From: SHAN690 sp040905305
Lineage (GTDB): Bacteria; Bacteroidota; Bacteroidia; Flavobacteriales_G; Salibacteraceae
Direction of reading: 5' to 3'
DNA length: 38,638 nucleotides
NCBI GenBank assembly: GCA_040905305.1
Contig: JBBDRU010000138.1
Coordinates: 1 to 38,638 of the forward strand
Shown here piece after piece: positions 24,382 to 33,900 of the stretch. The notes beneath the pieces were generated by a model. The model searched no databases. It saw nothing but the letters and a program-made list of their open reading frames with translations, and was not told the origin of the DNA. The translations under genes and the position numbers were made by a program. Each line of letters starts with the position of its first letter. Position 1 is the first letter of the stretch.

Positions 24382-25053
24382 CTAATTGAGTTCATTCGTT
24401 TTTGATGAACTCGAACTCAAAATACTTTTAAGTGATTTTTCTTTTTGGCTTTTGTAGATATCTTCATGATAACAATCGAGTCTTTTTATCAGCTCCAGCA
24501 AACTTTCTTGTTCTTGATCATTTAAATCGCCCGGTATAATTTTCGCTACCTGCTGCATACGCTGTGTAGCCTGAAAAAATGTGTTTTTGCCAAGATCTGT
24601 AGCAGATAGTAGCCTGATTCTTCGGTCTTTCGAACTAATGTCTTCTTTGATCAGCCCCTTTTTTAATAGCCTCTTTATCACTTCCATACCACTTGGAACT
24701 TCATGTACATTATAGACGATAAGGTCTGTTTTGCTCATCGATTCATGTTCTATTAAGGCAGCTAAAAAACCGAAATCATCCCCATTGATAAGCGCAAAAC
24801 CATCAAACACTTCTTTCACGTAATATTTGGCGTATTTATTTAACCTTGTCAAGTGAAATGCGATTGATGCGCCTGTATTGCCATAACTTTCCATTAAAGA
24901 TGTTGCGGATGAGACTTTTGAAGATTGAGGAGTCGGTTTCTGGTTTCTTGCTAGAAAAGATACAAAGCCGTTTAGTGTGATCTTTTTCTCTTCCTTCTCA
25001 TAAGCTTTGAGGAGTGAAATCAATTGCTGGATGATATCTAAGGTGCTCGACAT
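24382..25053 (-). CDS. MarR family transcriptional regulator
   Basis: A 223-residue cytoplasmic DNA-binding protein. The winged helix-turn-helix lies at about 92-160: FGFLAALIEHESMSKTDLIV, then MEVIKRLLKKGLIKEDISSK and the wing DRRIRLLSATDLGK, typical of MarR proteins. N- and C-terminal helices (DIIQQLISLLKAYEKEEKK and LLELIKRLDCYHEDIYKSQK) would form the dimer interface. It is somewhat longer than common MarR proteins (about 140-160), with an extended N-terminal segment and a Ser-rich C-terminal tail. It is divergent from the TonB-dependent receptor with only 80 nt between starts, and an AT-rich palindrome lies 7 nt before its start, so autoregulation and control of the receptor are likely. 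Confidence 0.88.
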   Translation of the reverse strand: MSSTLDIIQQLISLLKAYEKEEKKITLNGFVSFLARNQKPTPQSSKVSSATSLMESYGNTGASIAFHLTRLNKYAKYYVKEVFDGFALINGDDFGFLAALIEHESMSKTDLIVYNVHEVPSGMEVIKRLLKKGLIKEDISSKDRRIRLLSATDLGKNTFFQATQRMQQVAKIIPGDLNDQEQESLLELIKRLDCYHEDIYKSQKEKSLKSILSSSSSKTNELN

Positions 25054-25060
25054 AATTATA

Positions 25061-25075
25061 ATATTACAATAATAT
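25061..25075. promoter_or_regulatory. AT-rich palindrome, candidate MarR operator
   Basis: ATATTA-CAA-TAATAT is a perfect 6-bp inverted repeat with a 3-nt centre. It covers a near-consensus -7 box of the marR-type gene (TATTATTG on the minus strand) and lies 7 nt from its ATG. A related half-site GTAATAATA follows at 25091-25099. Confidence 0.5.
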
Positions 25076-25108
25076 CTGTAAAAATACTATGTAATAATAA
25101 ATGTTTAA

Positions 25109-25116
25109 TATTTTTG
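25109..25116 (+). promoter_or_regulatory. Candidate -7 box of the TonB-dependent receptor gene
   Basis: TATTTTTG is a perfect TAnnTTTG, 17 nt upstream of the ATG at 25134. Because it falls inside the longer frame from 25101, it supports the start at 25134. Confidence 0.5.
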
Positions 25117-25133
25117 ATTTAAAATTAAACAAA

Positions 25134-27542
25134 ATGAAACTTGTTTTTGCTTCGCTTTTGATATTTTCAATGTTTTCCGCTGGATTTGGGCAAAATGCGA
25201 TCATCAAAGGAAAAGTATTTGATCCTATCAATAATGAGCCGATTCCTTTTGCTAATGTTGTCGTACAAGGCACCACAATAGGCACAAGCAGCGATATCGA
25301 TGGAAATTATGAAATCAGCGGATTAGAGCCAAAACTTTATAACCTAGAGGCCAGCTCCTTGGGATTTAAAAAAACTGTGGTTTATGAAGTTCAGACGTTT
25401 AAGAGTAAACCGGTGTATATTGATATTGAAATGGTAGAAGACGCCCAAATGCTTGAGGCTGTAGAGGTTGTTGCCTCACCATTCAGTAAGAAAATGGAGG
25501 CGCCAGTTTCAATGCGAACCATTGGTGTTTCCGAAATCGAACGAAATCCTGGCGGAAATAGAGATATAAGTCGGGTAATTCAATCGCTTCCTGGTGTTGC
25601 GTCTTCCCCTTCCTTTAGGAACGATATTATTATACGTGGAGGAGGGCCAAATGAAAACCGTTTCTACCTCGATGGAGTGGAAGTGCCTAACATCAATCAT
25701 TTTGCAACTCAAGGGGCTTCGGGCGGTCCTGTTGGTTTGATCAATGTCAACTTTATTCAGGAGGTGGAGTTTTACAGCGGTGCATTTCCTGCAAATCGTG
25801 GCAATGCGCTTAGTTCGGTTTTTGACTTTACGCAGAAAGATGGGAACCCAGATGGAATCAGAGCAAATGTCACAGTAGGAAGCAGTGATTATGGGTTGAC
25901 TTTAGATGGTCCAATCGGAGATAAAACAACCTATATTTTCTCAGTTCGAAGGTCTTACTTACAATTTCTGTTCACCGCTTTGAGGCTTCCTTTTCTTCCG
26001 ATTTATAATGATTCGCAATTCAAAGTAAAAACCAAGCTCAATGATAAAAATGAGATTACATTGATTGGTTTGGGTGCGCTCGACAATTTTGAATTGAACG
26101 AAGCAGCCAACGATGGCATTGAAGATCAAGCTACGCTTGAACGAAATCGTTATATTCTTGGAAATATTGCAGCAAACGAACAGTGGAACTATACGGTTGG
26201 AGCTTCATACAAGCATTTTGCTGATAATAGTTTTCAGCAAATTGTAATAAGTAGAAATCACCTTAACAATACGGCTGTTAAGTATCAGGATAACGATGCC
26301 AGTTCTGAAGCGAACAAGATTTTGGATTATCAGAGTCAAGAAATTGAGAATAAGCTGCGTTTGGAACATACCTACCGCAATAATGGTTGGAAATGGAATG
26401 TTGGTGTTGGGTATGAAAACGCTCTCTATACCAACAACACCTTCAACCGATTGGTTACTGCTCTTGGTGAAGAATTAGTTGTTGATTTCAACTCAGAACT
26501 CTTCATCAATAAGTACGCAGCTTTTACGCAATTGTCTAAAGGGTTTATAAAGGAAAGACTCCAGCTATCACTGGGTTTGCGAAGCGATTTTAGTAATTAC
26601 AACGATGCTATGGCAAATCCTTTAGATCAGCTATCACCGCGCCTTTCGGCCTCATATACTTTTTTACCAAAATGGAGTTTGAATGCCAGTGTTGGGAGGT
26701 TCTTCCAATTACCACCTTACACCGTGATGGGTTATCGAGATAATGAAAACAACTTGGTCAACCGGCAATTGGGAGTAGGGTATATTCAAGCAGATCATTA
26801 TGTGGCCGGCATAGAGTATTTACCTGCAAACAATACTAAGATCACTATTGAAGGTTTTTATAAGCAGTATCAGAACTACCCATTTCTGATAAGAGACAGT
26901 GTTTCATTAGCCAATTTAGGCAGTGATTTTGGCGTTATTGGCAATGAACCGGTTGAGTCTAAATCTGACGGTCGCGCTTTTGGAGTTGAGTTTTTTGCTC
27001 AGCAAAAACTTTTTAAGGGTTTTTATGGAATTATAGCCTATACCTTAGTTAAAAGTGAGTTTGAAGATAAGAATGATGATTTCAAACCTTCAGCATGGGA
27101 TAATGGAAACATTGTGACCTTAACAGGTGGAAAAAAGTTTGCGGGTGATTGGGAGCTAGGAGTGCGGTTTCGATATTTGGGAGGCGCACCTTACACACCT
27201 TATGATGCACAGCTTTCCGCTTTAAAATCTAATTGGGATTTGCGCGGGGTAGGGGTCTTGGACTACGATCTGCTCAACTCTGAGCGCAATGGTGCAGTTC
27301 ATCAGCTTGATGTACGTTTGGATAAGCGATTTTTCTTCAAAAAATGGAGTTTGAATGTTTATTTGGACATTCAGAACCTTTACAATTATCAGGCGCCTTT
27401 AGCCCCTTTTATCACGGTAGAACGTGACCAAAACGGACAGCCACTTGAAAACCCTAATGATCCAACAAGATATCAAACTAAAACAATCGAAAACTTCTCA
27501 GGCACGATATTACCGTCTATCGGACTCATCATTGAGCTATGA
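25134..27542 (+). CDS. TonB-dependent outer-membrane receptor
   Basis: An 802-residue outer-membrane transporter that imports a ligand using TonB/ExbBD energy. The signal peptide ends SAGFGQ. An N-terminal carboxypeptidase-regulatory-like domain (about 20-105) has IIKGKVFDPINNEPIPFANV and SDIDGNYEISGL. The plug (about 115-230) has SEIERNPGGNRDISRVIQSL and IIIRGGGPNENRFYLDGVEV. The barrel fills the rest, ending in an aromatic-poor strand (FSGTILPSIGLIIEL). The ATG at 25134 is chosen because MKLVFASLLIFSMFSAG begins a signal peptide; the frame from 25101 adds 11 residues without a leader. No SusD partner follows, so this is not a classical SusCD pair. The substrate is unknown. The divergent MarR gene is the likely regulator. 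Confidence 0.93.
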   Translation: MKLVFASLLIFSMFSAGFGQNAIIKGKVFDPINNEPIPFANVVVQGTTIGTSSDIDGNYEISGLEPKLYNLEASSLGFKKTVVYEVQTFKSKPVYIDIEMVEDAQMLEAVEVVASPFSKKMEAPVSMRTIGVSEIERNPGGNRDISRVIQSLPGVASSPSFRNDIIIRGGGPNENRFYLDGVEVPNINHFATQGASGGPVGLINVNFIQEVEFYSGAFPANRGNALSSVFDFTQKDGNPDGIRANVTVGSSDYGLTLDGPIGDKTTYIFSVRRSYLQFLFTALRLPFLPIYNDSQFKVKTKLNDKNEITLIGLGALDNFELNEAANDGIEDQATLERNRYILGNIAANEQWNYTVGASYKHFADNSFQQIVISRNHLNNTAVKYQDNDASSEANKILDYQSQEIENKLRLEHTYRNNGWKWNVGVGYENALYTNNTFNRLVTALGEELVVDFNSELFINKYAAFTQLSKGFIKERLQLSLGLRSDFSNYNDAMANPLDQLSPRLSASYTFLPKWSLNASVGRFFQLPPYTVMGYRDNENNLVNRQLGVGYIQADHYVAGIEYLPANNTKITIEGFYKQYQNYPFLIRDSVSLANLGSDFGVIGNEPVESKSDGRAFGVEFFAQQKLFKGFYGIIAYTLVKSEFEDKNDDFKPSAWDNGNIVTLTGGKKFAGDWELGVRFRYLGGAPYTPYDAQLSALKSNWDLRGVGVLDYDLLNSERNGAVHQLDVRLDKRFFFKKWSLNVYLDIQNLYNYQAPLAPFITVERDQNGQPLENPNDPTRYQTKTIENFSGTILPSIGLIIEL

Positions 27543-27581
27543 TGCTTTTGACGGGATTGAACTTAAAGGAAAGGAAATGCG

Positions 27582-29375
27582 CTAGAACTGTATACCAACA
27601 ACCAGAATGTCATCGATTTGCTCTTCTTCGTCACCCATCCATTCTTCAATGCGTGCATTCAAGATATCGCGTTGCCGCTCCATGGTTTCATTATTGACTT
27701 TTATGAGCAACTTTTTGAATTGACTGTACTTAAATTTCTTGCCATTTGGGCCGCCAAACTGGTCTGCATATCCATCTGAGAAAATATAAACGGTATCACC
27801 TTTTTCCAATTCAACGGTGTTGTTGGTGTATGGCGTGTCAATATTATCACCATAAATACCTACTGGCTGGCGATCTCCTCGGTAGTCAATGATTTCATTA
27901 TTTCTGATCAACCAAAGCGGGTTGTTAGCACCGGCAAACTCAATTACATTTCCGTCTTTGGGGATTGAGCATAATGCGATGTCCATTCCATCCTTTGTTT
28001 GGTCAGATGATGGGTGTTTATTCAGCGCTTTTATCACACCTTGTTTCAGCGCCATGAGGATTTCATTCGGTTGGGTAATTCCTTTTTCATTGACGATTTC
28101 ATTAAGTAGAGAAGACCCGATCATAGACATGAGCGCTCCCGGAACACCATGACCCGTGCAGTCTGCTGCCGCAATAATAACCTTGTCTTCTTTCTCTGAA
28201 AACCAATAGAAGTCACCGCTAACAATGTCTTTTGGTCTGAATAAAACCATCGAGTTCTTCAGCGAACTGGATATTTCTTCATGTGAGGGTAATATGGCTT
28301 CCTGAATGCGTTTAGCATATAGGATAGAATCTTTAACCTGTTCATAAAGCTCTGCGATTTGTTCGCTTTGTTTTTCAATTTCTTCCTTTTGGCGAACTAC
28401 TTCTGCTGTGCGTTCCTTCACTTTCTTCTCCATGTCCTCAGAATATTCTTTGAGGTTTTTACGCATCACGAGAAGTGATTGACCGAGTTCGTCCTGCGAA
28501 CTCAATGGAGAATACTCGGTATTGTAGCCACCCGAACCAACGGAAATAGCAAAGTCTTTTGTTCTTCTTAATCCAGCAACAACGGTCTCCAAGGCATTTG
28601 CCATTTCACCGATTTCATCACCCCGAGCGTTGATCCAGCTTTTCGGGAATATACCCTTTGATAGATCCAATAAAATCAACCTCAACTTTCTTACTGGTGA
28701 AACGATCGTTCTAGTGGTAAGGAAGGCGATAAGGATTCCTGCTATGGTGAGGGCAATTCCAAGGTTCTTTATGAGCATTCTTACACCTTGAAATGAATCG
28801 ATCATTTCAGCTGTTATTACTGATGTAAGGTTTTTCTTGGTAGTTATCAGATTATCGAGGTGTTCCAGGATTTCATTGGACATTGTGTAAATCTCCCCAC
28901 CTTCTTCTACCATTGAATAGGCGGTGAATTGATTAATTGGGTCGTTGTAAGATTCTACTCCTGATAGTGTTCCTTTGATAATTTCATGGCTCGACCAAAG
29001 CATTTCTATATCTTCAAAGAGAGGCTGTAGGCTCGCTTTGGTTGAATCTTCCCATCCTTTGGATAGTTCTTCTAATTGTAACTTAAGTTGAGGATATTCA
29101 GAAATCGTTAATTTGTTCAAAGCTACCTTGTCTTCATTTTCTGAAGGACTTGGTAGGTAAACCCAACTATTGACTAGCATTTTTGACCGAACAATCAGTA
29201 ACTTCAACTCCTGTAGCTTGGCAATCGAAGGAGTGTGATTGTTGGTTATTTCCTCATTTATTTTCTGGCTTTCTACAAATGTTGTATTCGTAATGTAAAA
29301 TGCGATAATCGTAGATAGAATGACTACCGCGAAGCCTAGGCTGATCTTTCGTCCAATGCTGAAGCGTGCGAACAT
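27582..29375 (-). CDS. Membrane sensor with tandem HAMP domains and SpoIIE/PP2C phosphatase
   Basis: A 597-residue inner-membrane Ser/Thr phosphatase. TM1 is at about 12-30. A periplasmic four-helix-like sensor lies at about 31-203. TM2 is at about 204-225 (IKNLGIALTIAGILIAFLTT). HAMP 1 (about 222-270) has SPVRKL and DEIGEM, and a second HAMP-like unit (about 272-318) repeats the DELGQS motif. A coiled coil follows (about 310-360). The SpoIIE phosphatase domain (about 375-597) keeps metal-binding Asp388 in SGDFYWF, Asp405 in AAADCTGHGVPGALMS, Asp534 in FSDGYADQFGG, and Asp588/589 in EQIDDILVVG. It dephosphorylates a phosphoprotein, classically an anti-anti-sigma factor; no such target is encoded nearby. 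It is the last gene of an operon with YfiR and a TPR protein. Confidence 0.92.
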   Translation of the reverse strand: MFARFSIGRKISLGFAVVILSTIIAFYITNTTFVESQKINEEITNNHTPSIAKLQELKLLIVRSKMLVNSWVYLPSPSENEDKVALNKLTISEYPQLKLQLEELSKGWEDSTKASLQPLFEDIEMLWSSHEIIKGTLSGVESYNDPINQFTAYSMVEEGGEIYTMSNEILEHLDNLITTKKNLTSVITAEMIDSFQGVRMLIKNLGIALTIAGILIAFLTTRTIVSPVRKLRLILLDLSKGIFPKSWINARGDEIGEMANALETVVAGLRRTKDFAISVGSGGYNTEYSPLSSQDELGQSLLVMRKNLKEYSEDMEKKVKERTAEVVRQKEEIEKQSEQIAELYEQVKDSILYAKRIQEAILPSHEEISSSLKNSMVLFRPKDIVSGDFYWFSEKEDKVIIAAADCTGHGVPGALMSMIGSSLLNEIVNEKGITQPNEILMALKQGVIKALNKHPSSDQTKDGMDIALCSIPKDGNVIEFAGANNPLWLIRNNEIIDYRGDRQPVGIYGDNIDTPYTNNTVELEKGDTVYIFSDGYADQFGGPNGKKFKYSQFKKLLIKVNNETMERQRDILNARIEEWMGDEEEQIDDILVVGIQF

Positions 29376-29387
29376 AATTTCTACTGA

Positions 29388-30290
29388 TTATTGATTTCCT
29401 TGGAGTTTCTTTAATTCCTCTTGGTAATATTCTGAGGTCTCAATATCGTTGAGTCCAAAATAAATTCCCGAAAGGCCAACCAACGTTTCCTTGCGTTGAG
29501 GGTTTAACTTATAGGCCTTCTTCATATATGGCAACGCTTGCCCAAAAAGTTCCATCACTTGAGCCTGGACGGCAAATAACGTTTCGAAATCTGTATCATA
29601 GTCCATGTTTTCTATGATGTTTACTCCTTGATTGTAGTAGTGGATAGCCAGGTTGTAATTAGCACTGATATTATTACTGTCTAAAACAAGTATTTCTTCA
29701 TAGATCTTAACCACTTTTCTGCCCAACTCTTCTTTATCATCACTAGGCCTTGGGTTGTCAAAAAGGGTAGAGTACTTTGAGGCTTTGTACAGTTTAAACT
29801 CAATGGTTCTTGATGTTAGATCGATTTCAGGATTGGTTATCTCCATAACCTTTTGATATTGATCATAGAGTTGTTGTGCCATTTCAAAGTTGTTTGAATC
29901 AAGGGCATATGCTGCACTATTGAACAGTGTAGAAGAAAGAAACTTAAGCGATTTTAAGCAGTCTTCAACCAGGTCTCCTTGGGGCTCGAGCTCTATTGAT
30001 TTCGCATACGACTCAATTGCGATTTCTCGGTATTCAAATGCTTCTTTCTTTTTACCGCTGTCCTGAGCTTGCTTAAAGAGGTCTTTATAAATATAACCTC
30101 TGAAGTACCAGGTTTTGGTAATCCCATTAAACTTATCGTCCTCGATGGCGATATCTATGAGCTCGCGTGCTTTGGGTAGGTCTTCTCCCTGATAAGCACG
30201 CAGTGCTAGTGACACCGTATCGAGCTGAGCCCTGAGCCCGAATGGTATCGTCAGAAATAAGACCACCGCTATGGTAATGAGTCGTTTCAT
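29388..30290 (-). CDS. Exported TPR protein in the YfiR/phosphatase operon
   Basis: A 300-residue exported protein with the leader MKRLITIAVVLFLTIPFG and cleavage after LRAQ. The remainder is all-helical TPR-like: LRAYQGEDLPKARELIDIAI, EIAIESYAKSIELEPQG, AAYALDSNNFEMAQQLYDQY, NLAIHYYNQGVNIIENM, FGQALPYMKKAYKLNPQRKE and SGIYFGLNDIETSEYYQEEL. No catalytic motif is visible. It lies 1 nt after the YfiR gene and 12 nt before the phosphatase gene. A periplasmic adaptor between YfiR and the phosphatase sensor domain is a reasonable guess based only on the operon. Confidence 0.8.
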   Translation of the reverse strand: MKRLITIAVVLFLTIPFGLRAQLDTVSLALRAYQGEDLPKARELIDIAIEDDKFNGITKTWYFRGYIYKDLFKQAQDSGKKKEAFEYREIAIESYAKSIELEPQGDLVEDCLKSLKFLSSTLFNSAAYALDSNNFEMAQQLYDQYQKVMEITNPEIDLTSRTIEFKLYKASKYSTLFDNPRPSDDKEELGRKVVKIYEEILVLDSNNISANYNLAIHYYNQGVNIIENMDYDTDFETLFAVQAQVMELFGQALPYMKKAYKLNPQRKETLVGLSGIYFGLNDIETSEYYQEELKKLQGNQ

Positions 30291-30291
30291 T

Positions 30292-30822
30292 TTAATTTAT
30301 CACTTTGGCGGCTAGGTTTTCTAGAGATTTACTTACAACAAGACCCTGATTTTTAAACAAGGCTTTATTCATTTCATACTTTAATTGTGCTCCCACAACA
30401 ATGAAGTTGATGGCAGCAAGATTGTCTATCGCTCCGCTGGCTTCGGTTACTACCAGACAGGAATAGTTTTTTGCTTTTTTAGAATATGGTTCTATCTGTG
30501 GTGCTTTGCCTGAAACATAAAGTACATGGCATTTTGTTACCTCGGAAGAGCTATTGAATTTTTTCACAATCAAGCTTTGGCTGTTGATTTTTTTTGTTTT
30601 GGCAATATTCTCCAGCTCAGATGCAAGAGCGTCATCTCCTACAATTCCTATTACAAATTCACCTTGCTTATAGGATTCCGGCCACTCCGTGTACTTTGTA
30701 AAATTATAGATGAACATTGACTTCATTTTTGCGCGGGTATTGACCTGACTAGGACTAGTCTGAGTCAATCCGCCCAAAGCGAACGCAATCAATAGCGATA
30801 TTACGAGGAGTAACTTCTTCAC
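30292..30822 (-). CDS. YfiR family (DUF4154) periplasmic protein
   Basis: A 176-residue exported protein with the leader MKKLLLVISLLIAFALGGLT. The mature region is a YfiR/DUF4154 domain: KMKSMFIYNFTKYTEWPES at the start, EFVIGIVGDDALASELENIA in the middle, CHVLYVSGKAP, and GAIDNLAAINFIVVGAQLKY then SLENLAAKVIN near the end. In Pseudomonas YfiR represses the HAMP-GGDEF enzyme YfiN through its periplasmic domain and senses redox or peptidoglycan state. Cys98 and Cys122 are the only cysteines and might form a disulfide. Here the operon partner is a HAMP-PP2C phosphatase instead of a diguanylate cyclase. A perfect -7 box (TACATTTG) lies at 30837-30844. Confidence 0.9.
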   Translation of the reverse strand: MKKLLLVISLLIAFALGGLTQTSPSQVNTRAKMKSMFIYNFTKYTEWPESYKQGEFVIGIVGDDALASELENIAKTKKINSQSLIVKKFNSSSEVTKCHVLYVSGKAPQIEPYSKKAKNYSCLVVTEASGAIDNLAAINFIVVGAQLKYEMNKALFKNQGLVVSKSLENLAAKVIN

Positions 30823-30836
30823 AGTATAGTTGCCTG

Positions 30837-30844
30837 CAAATGTA
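30837..30844 (-). promoter_or_regulatory. Candidate -7 box of the YfiR-TPR-phosphatase operon
   Basis: Reads TACATTTG on the minus strand, a perfect TAnnTTTG, 14 nt before the ATG at 30822, giving a very short leader. The region 30823-30933 has no terminator with a clear stem. Confidence 0.45.
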
Positions 30845-30933
30845 GATTATACAACTGTACAGACATTTAACGAAGCCGCCAAGTTATGGAAATTTTGAAT
30901 TGTGAGCCAAGAAATTACGTAGAGGTCTGAAAA

Positions 30934-33900
30934 TCAAAAAATACGAAGCTCAACCCTTCGATTGTTTTCACGGTATTTAAGCTGACAAGGAACGTCTAGC
31001 ATGCATTTGCCTTTGGGGATCGACTCTCCATGGTATTCGATAATCAACTGATCGGGCTTATACCCTTTCGACAAAAGAAGGTTATAAATATTCTTAGCAC
31101 GCAACTCTGAAATACGTTCGTTACTCCCAAACGAGCCGTATGTATCCGTAAAGCCATCTATTCTTACCGTTAAATTTTCTTTTGATGATTCTGTGTTTAC
31201 TAAGAATTTAAACATGGTCTGTTCTCCCGAATCAGAGAGCTTCCATTGGTCAAAGGCAAAGTGGATAACATAGTCAGGAGGAGACGCAAGTCCTTCACTT
31301 TGGATTAAGCCGAGTCTCGCACTTCTATTTTTGGCGTGATTTTCTTCGCTGCATTGTTGTGTTTCACAATCGACACTGGGTTGTGATGCCTCAAAGTTTT
31401 GTATAAACAGCTTATCCAAAGGAACTCCTTCATCGTTCATGTAACGTGCTATGGCTACTGATCGTTCGGCAGAATAAGACCGGCTCTTTTGTATTTCCTT
31501 TATGTCTGCATGGCATTCAATATTGATCATTTTATCTTGGCTCTCCCTCCATGCTTTGATGATCTGATCGAGTTTTCCGGTAGATTCTGAGTCGAGTTCA
31601 GAAGACCTAAATGCGAAATGAATTCCAATGGATTCTGAACTCTGAGTTTCGTTTGGCGTGGAACCTTGATCTGGTTTAGGTGCAGATTCATTCGGATTTT
31701 TAAAATTTAGATCGGTGGCTGTCAAATCTTTTACGTTCAATAATTGAAGTTCATATTTTTCAAGCGATAGCTTGTCATAACGCCACTGTCCGTTGAATAC
31801 ATGAAACCTGTCCAGGATGTTTCCTGTTTGATCCATCAATGCAATATTGAATTCCTCATCTTCTTCTGTAATTCTAAAGACGTAGTCAACATCTTTTTCT
31901 AACCTGCTGAATTGGAATTTTCCGTTACCATCCAATTGAGCCACGTCTATGAGGTTGCCATCATCATCAAAGGCGTAAATTTTCAGGTCTTCCTTATAGT
32001 CGCCCGGCAACTCTCGATAAACCTGGCCAAACATCATTCCCGAGCTTTCGTCTTCAGAGCTCTCCATGCTTAAATCTTTAGCTGCCTCCAACAAGATCTT
32101 ATCATATTTAAATGCATTGTTCTTATCAAGAAAAAGCAAACCAAGGAACCTTCCATCAAAATTGAAAAGAGCAACTTTTAGGTCTGTATCCTCCATTTGC
32201 TCCATCACTTTAATGCTGAAGTTCTCTGTGCTCGATAATCGATCGAACTTAAAGTTTCCTTTACTGTCCGTATAGCTTGAATCAATAACATTTCCTTCAG
32301 CATCGAAGGCGTAAATCGGAATGCCAGATTTGTAATCGCCAGGCAGCTTATAGTAAATCTGCCCGGTTATGAACTGATCCAGCTCAGACATTGGTTGATC
32401 TTTGCTTTCAAGCAGTTCGAGTCGCGAGACTTGTTCATTCTGAAGAGAAGCATACATGTATTGCTGAAGTTGATCGAATCGCAGGTATTCAGATGCAATT
32501 CCCTCATGATTGAACAGCATAAGTTGAAACGCACTTTCGTCATTTGTTTGGGGTTTAAAAACATAGGCTTGATCCGGTCTGAGTTGATTGAATTTAAAAT
32601 GACCATTACTATCTACTAGGCTCGATTCTACCAGCATTCCGTTTTCATCGTAAACATCGATATTCATACCTTCAGAATAATCGCCTGGAAGTTTCTTAAA
32701 CAGCTGGCCTTCTATTGTATAAGGCTTATTGAAGTATGCAAGCTCACTTTCATTAAGGGTTTCCTCTATTCTTTCCAGTGATGTGAACAGGTGAATAGAA
32801 AAGTTTAACGCTTGCGTTTTTACAATTCGGTTGGATGATTTATCAACTAAATAGAGATCAGGTTTTAGCTCAAATTGCTGAAATGAATCTGGCAATATGA
32901 TCTTGTAATTGGCGGTTGGCTTTGTATTATAAAGATCAAAACCTCCGCGGGCATTTGTTCTTCTTACTTCTATTATGTTATTATTTGAGTCAAAAATCAC
33001 CACCGGAATACCTTCCATCGGTTGATTATTGTATTTTAAAAAGCCTGTATATCGAGCAGGAGCAGGAATGCTCTCTTTAGGGCTTGTTAATGAGAATCTG
33101 TAGGTGAAATAATCATTTCCTTTTTCTGAAACTTGCTCGGTGTGTTCAGCATCTGCATAAAAGATGGAAGATCGGTATATAGTGCTATCTCCGTCAGACG
33201 ATCCGATATATAGGTATTCTGATTTAGGAAGGCTATAAAACTCGTAGTAACCATTAGAGTCTGTGACAGACGATGAAATAATCGTTCCATCATCTGTTTC
33301 TGCAACCATTTTCACATTGGCTGCATCTGACGGAAGTTCAGTAAACAATTGTCCGAAAAGATCATAGTCATCATCGATTTCCGTGTCAGATTCATCAATG
33401 GGGGTTAGCGATTCTATTTCATCTCGTGGCAAAACCTTATATCTAAAGCTGTTGGTCTCTTCCTTATCCAATGCTAAAACGGCTTCACCAGCCTCATTGA
33501 CGATGAAAATCTTGGCTTCATCCATCATCGATCCATCAACTTCGGCCATTCTAATTTGATAGGACTTTCCAACTGGTAACGCACTGAACGAAAAGAGTCC
33601 GTTAGAATCTGTATTGACGGTTTCAATAAGGTTGTCGTATTCATCATAAAGCTGCAGCTCAACACCGTCTGAAGATAGCTGTGAATAATCAAAAACACCG
33701 GCTACTTCAACGCGCTGAGAGTCTTCTGGATTGGCGATTTGCACAAATGCATAAATGTCGTCTTTGCCCAATCCACCGTCTCTTGATGATGAAAAATATC
33801 CCGCAGTTGGATTGGTAAAACAAATCCCAAAATCATCCAAATTTCCATTTATGGGTTGTTTAAGGTTTATGGGGTCGCCCCATTGGGTTTTTATTTTATG

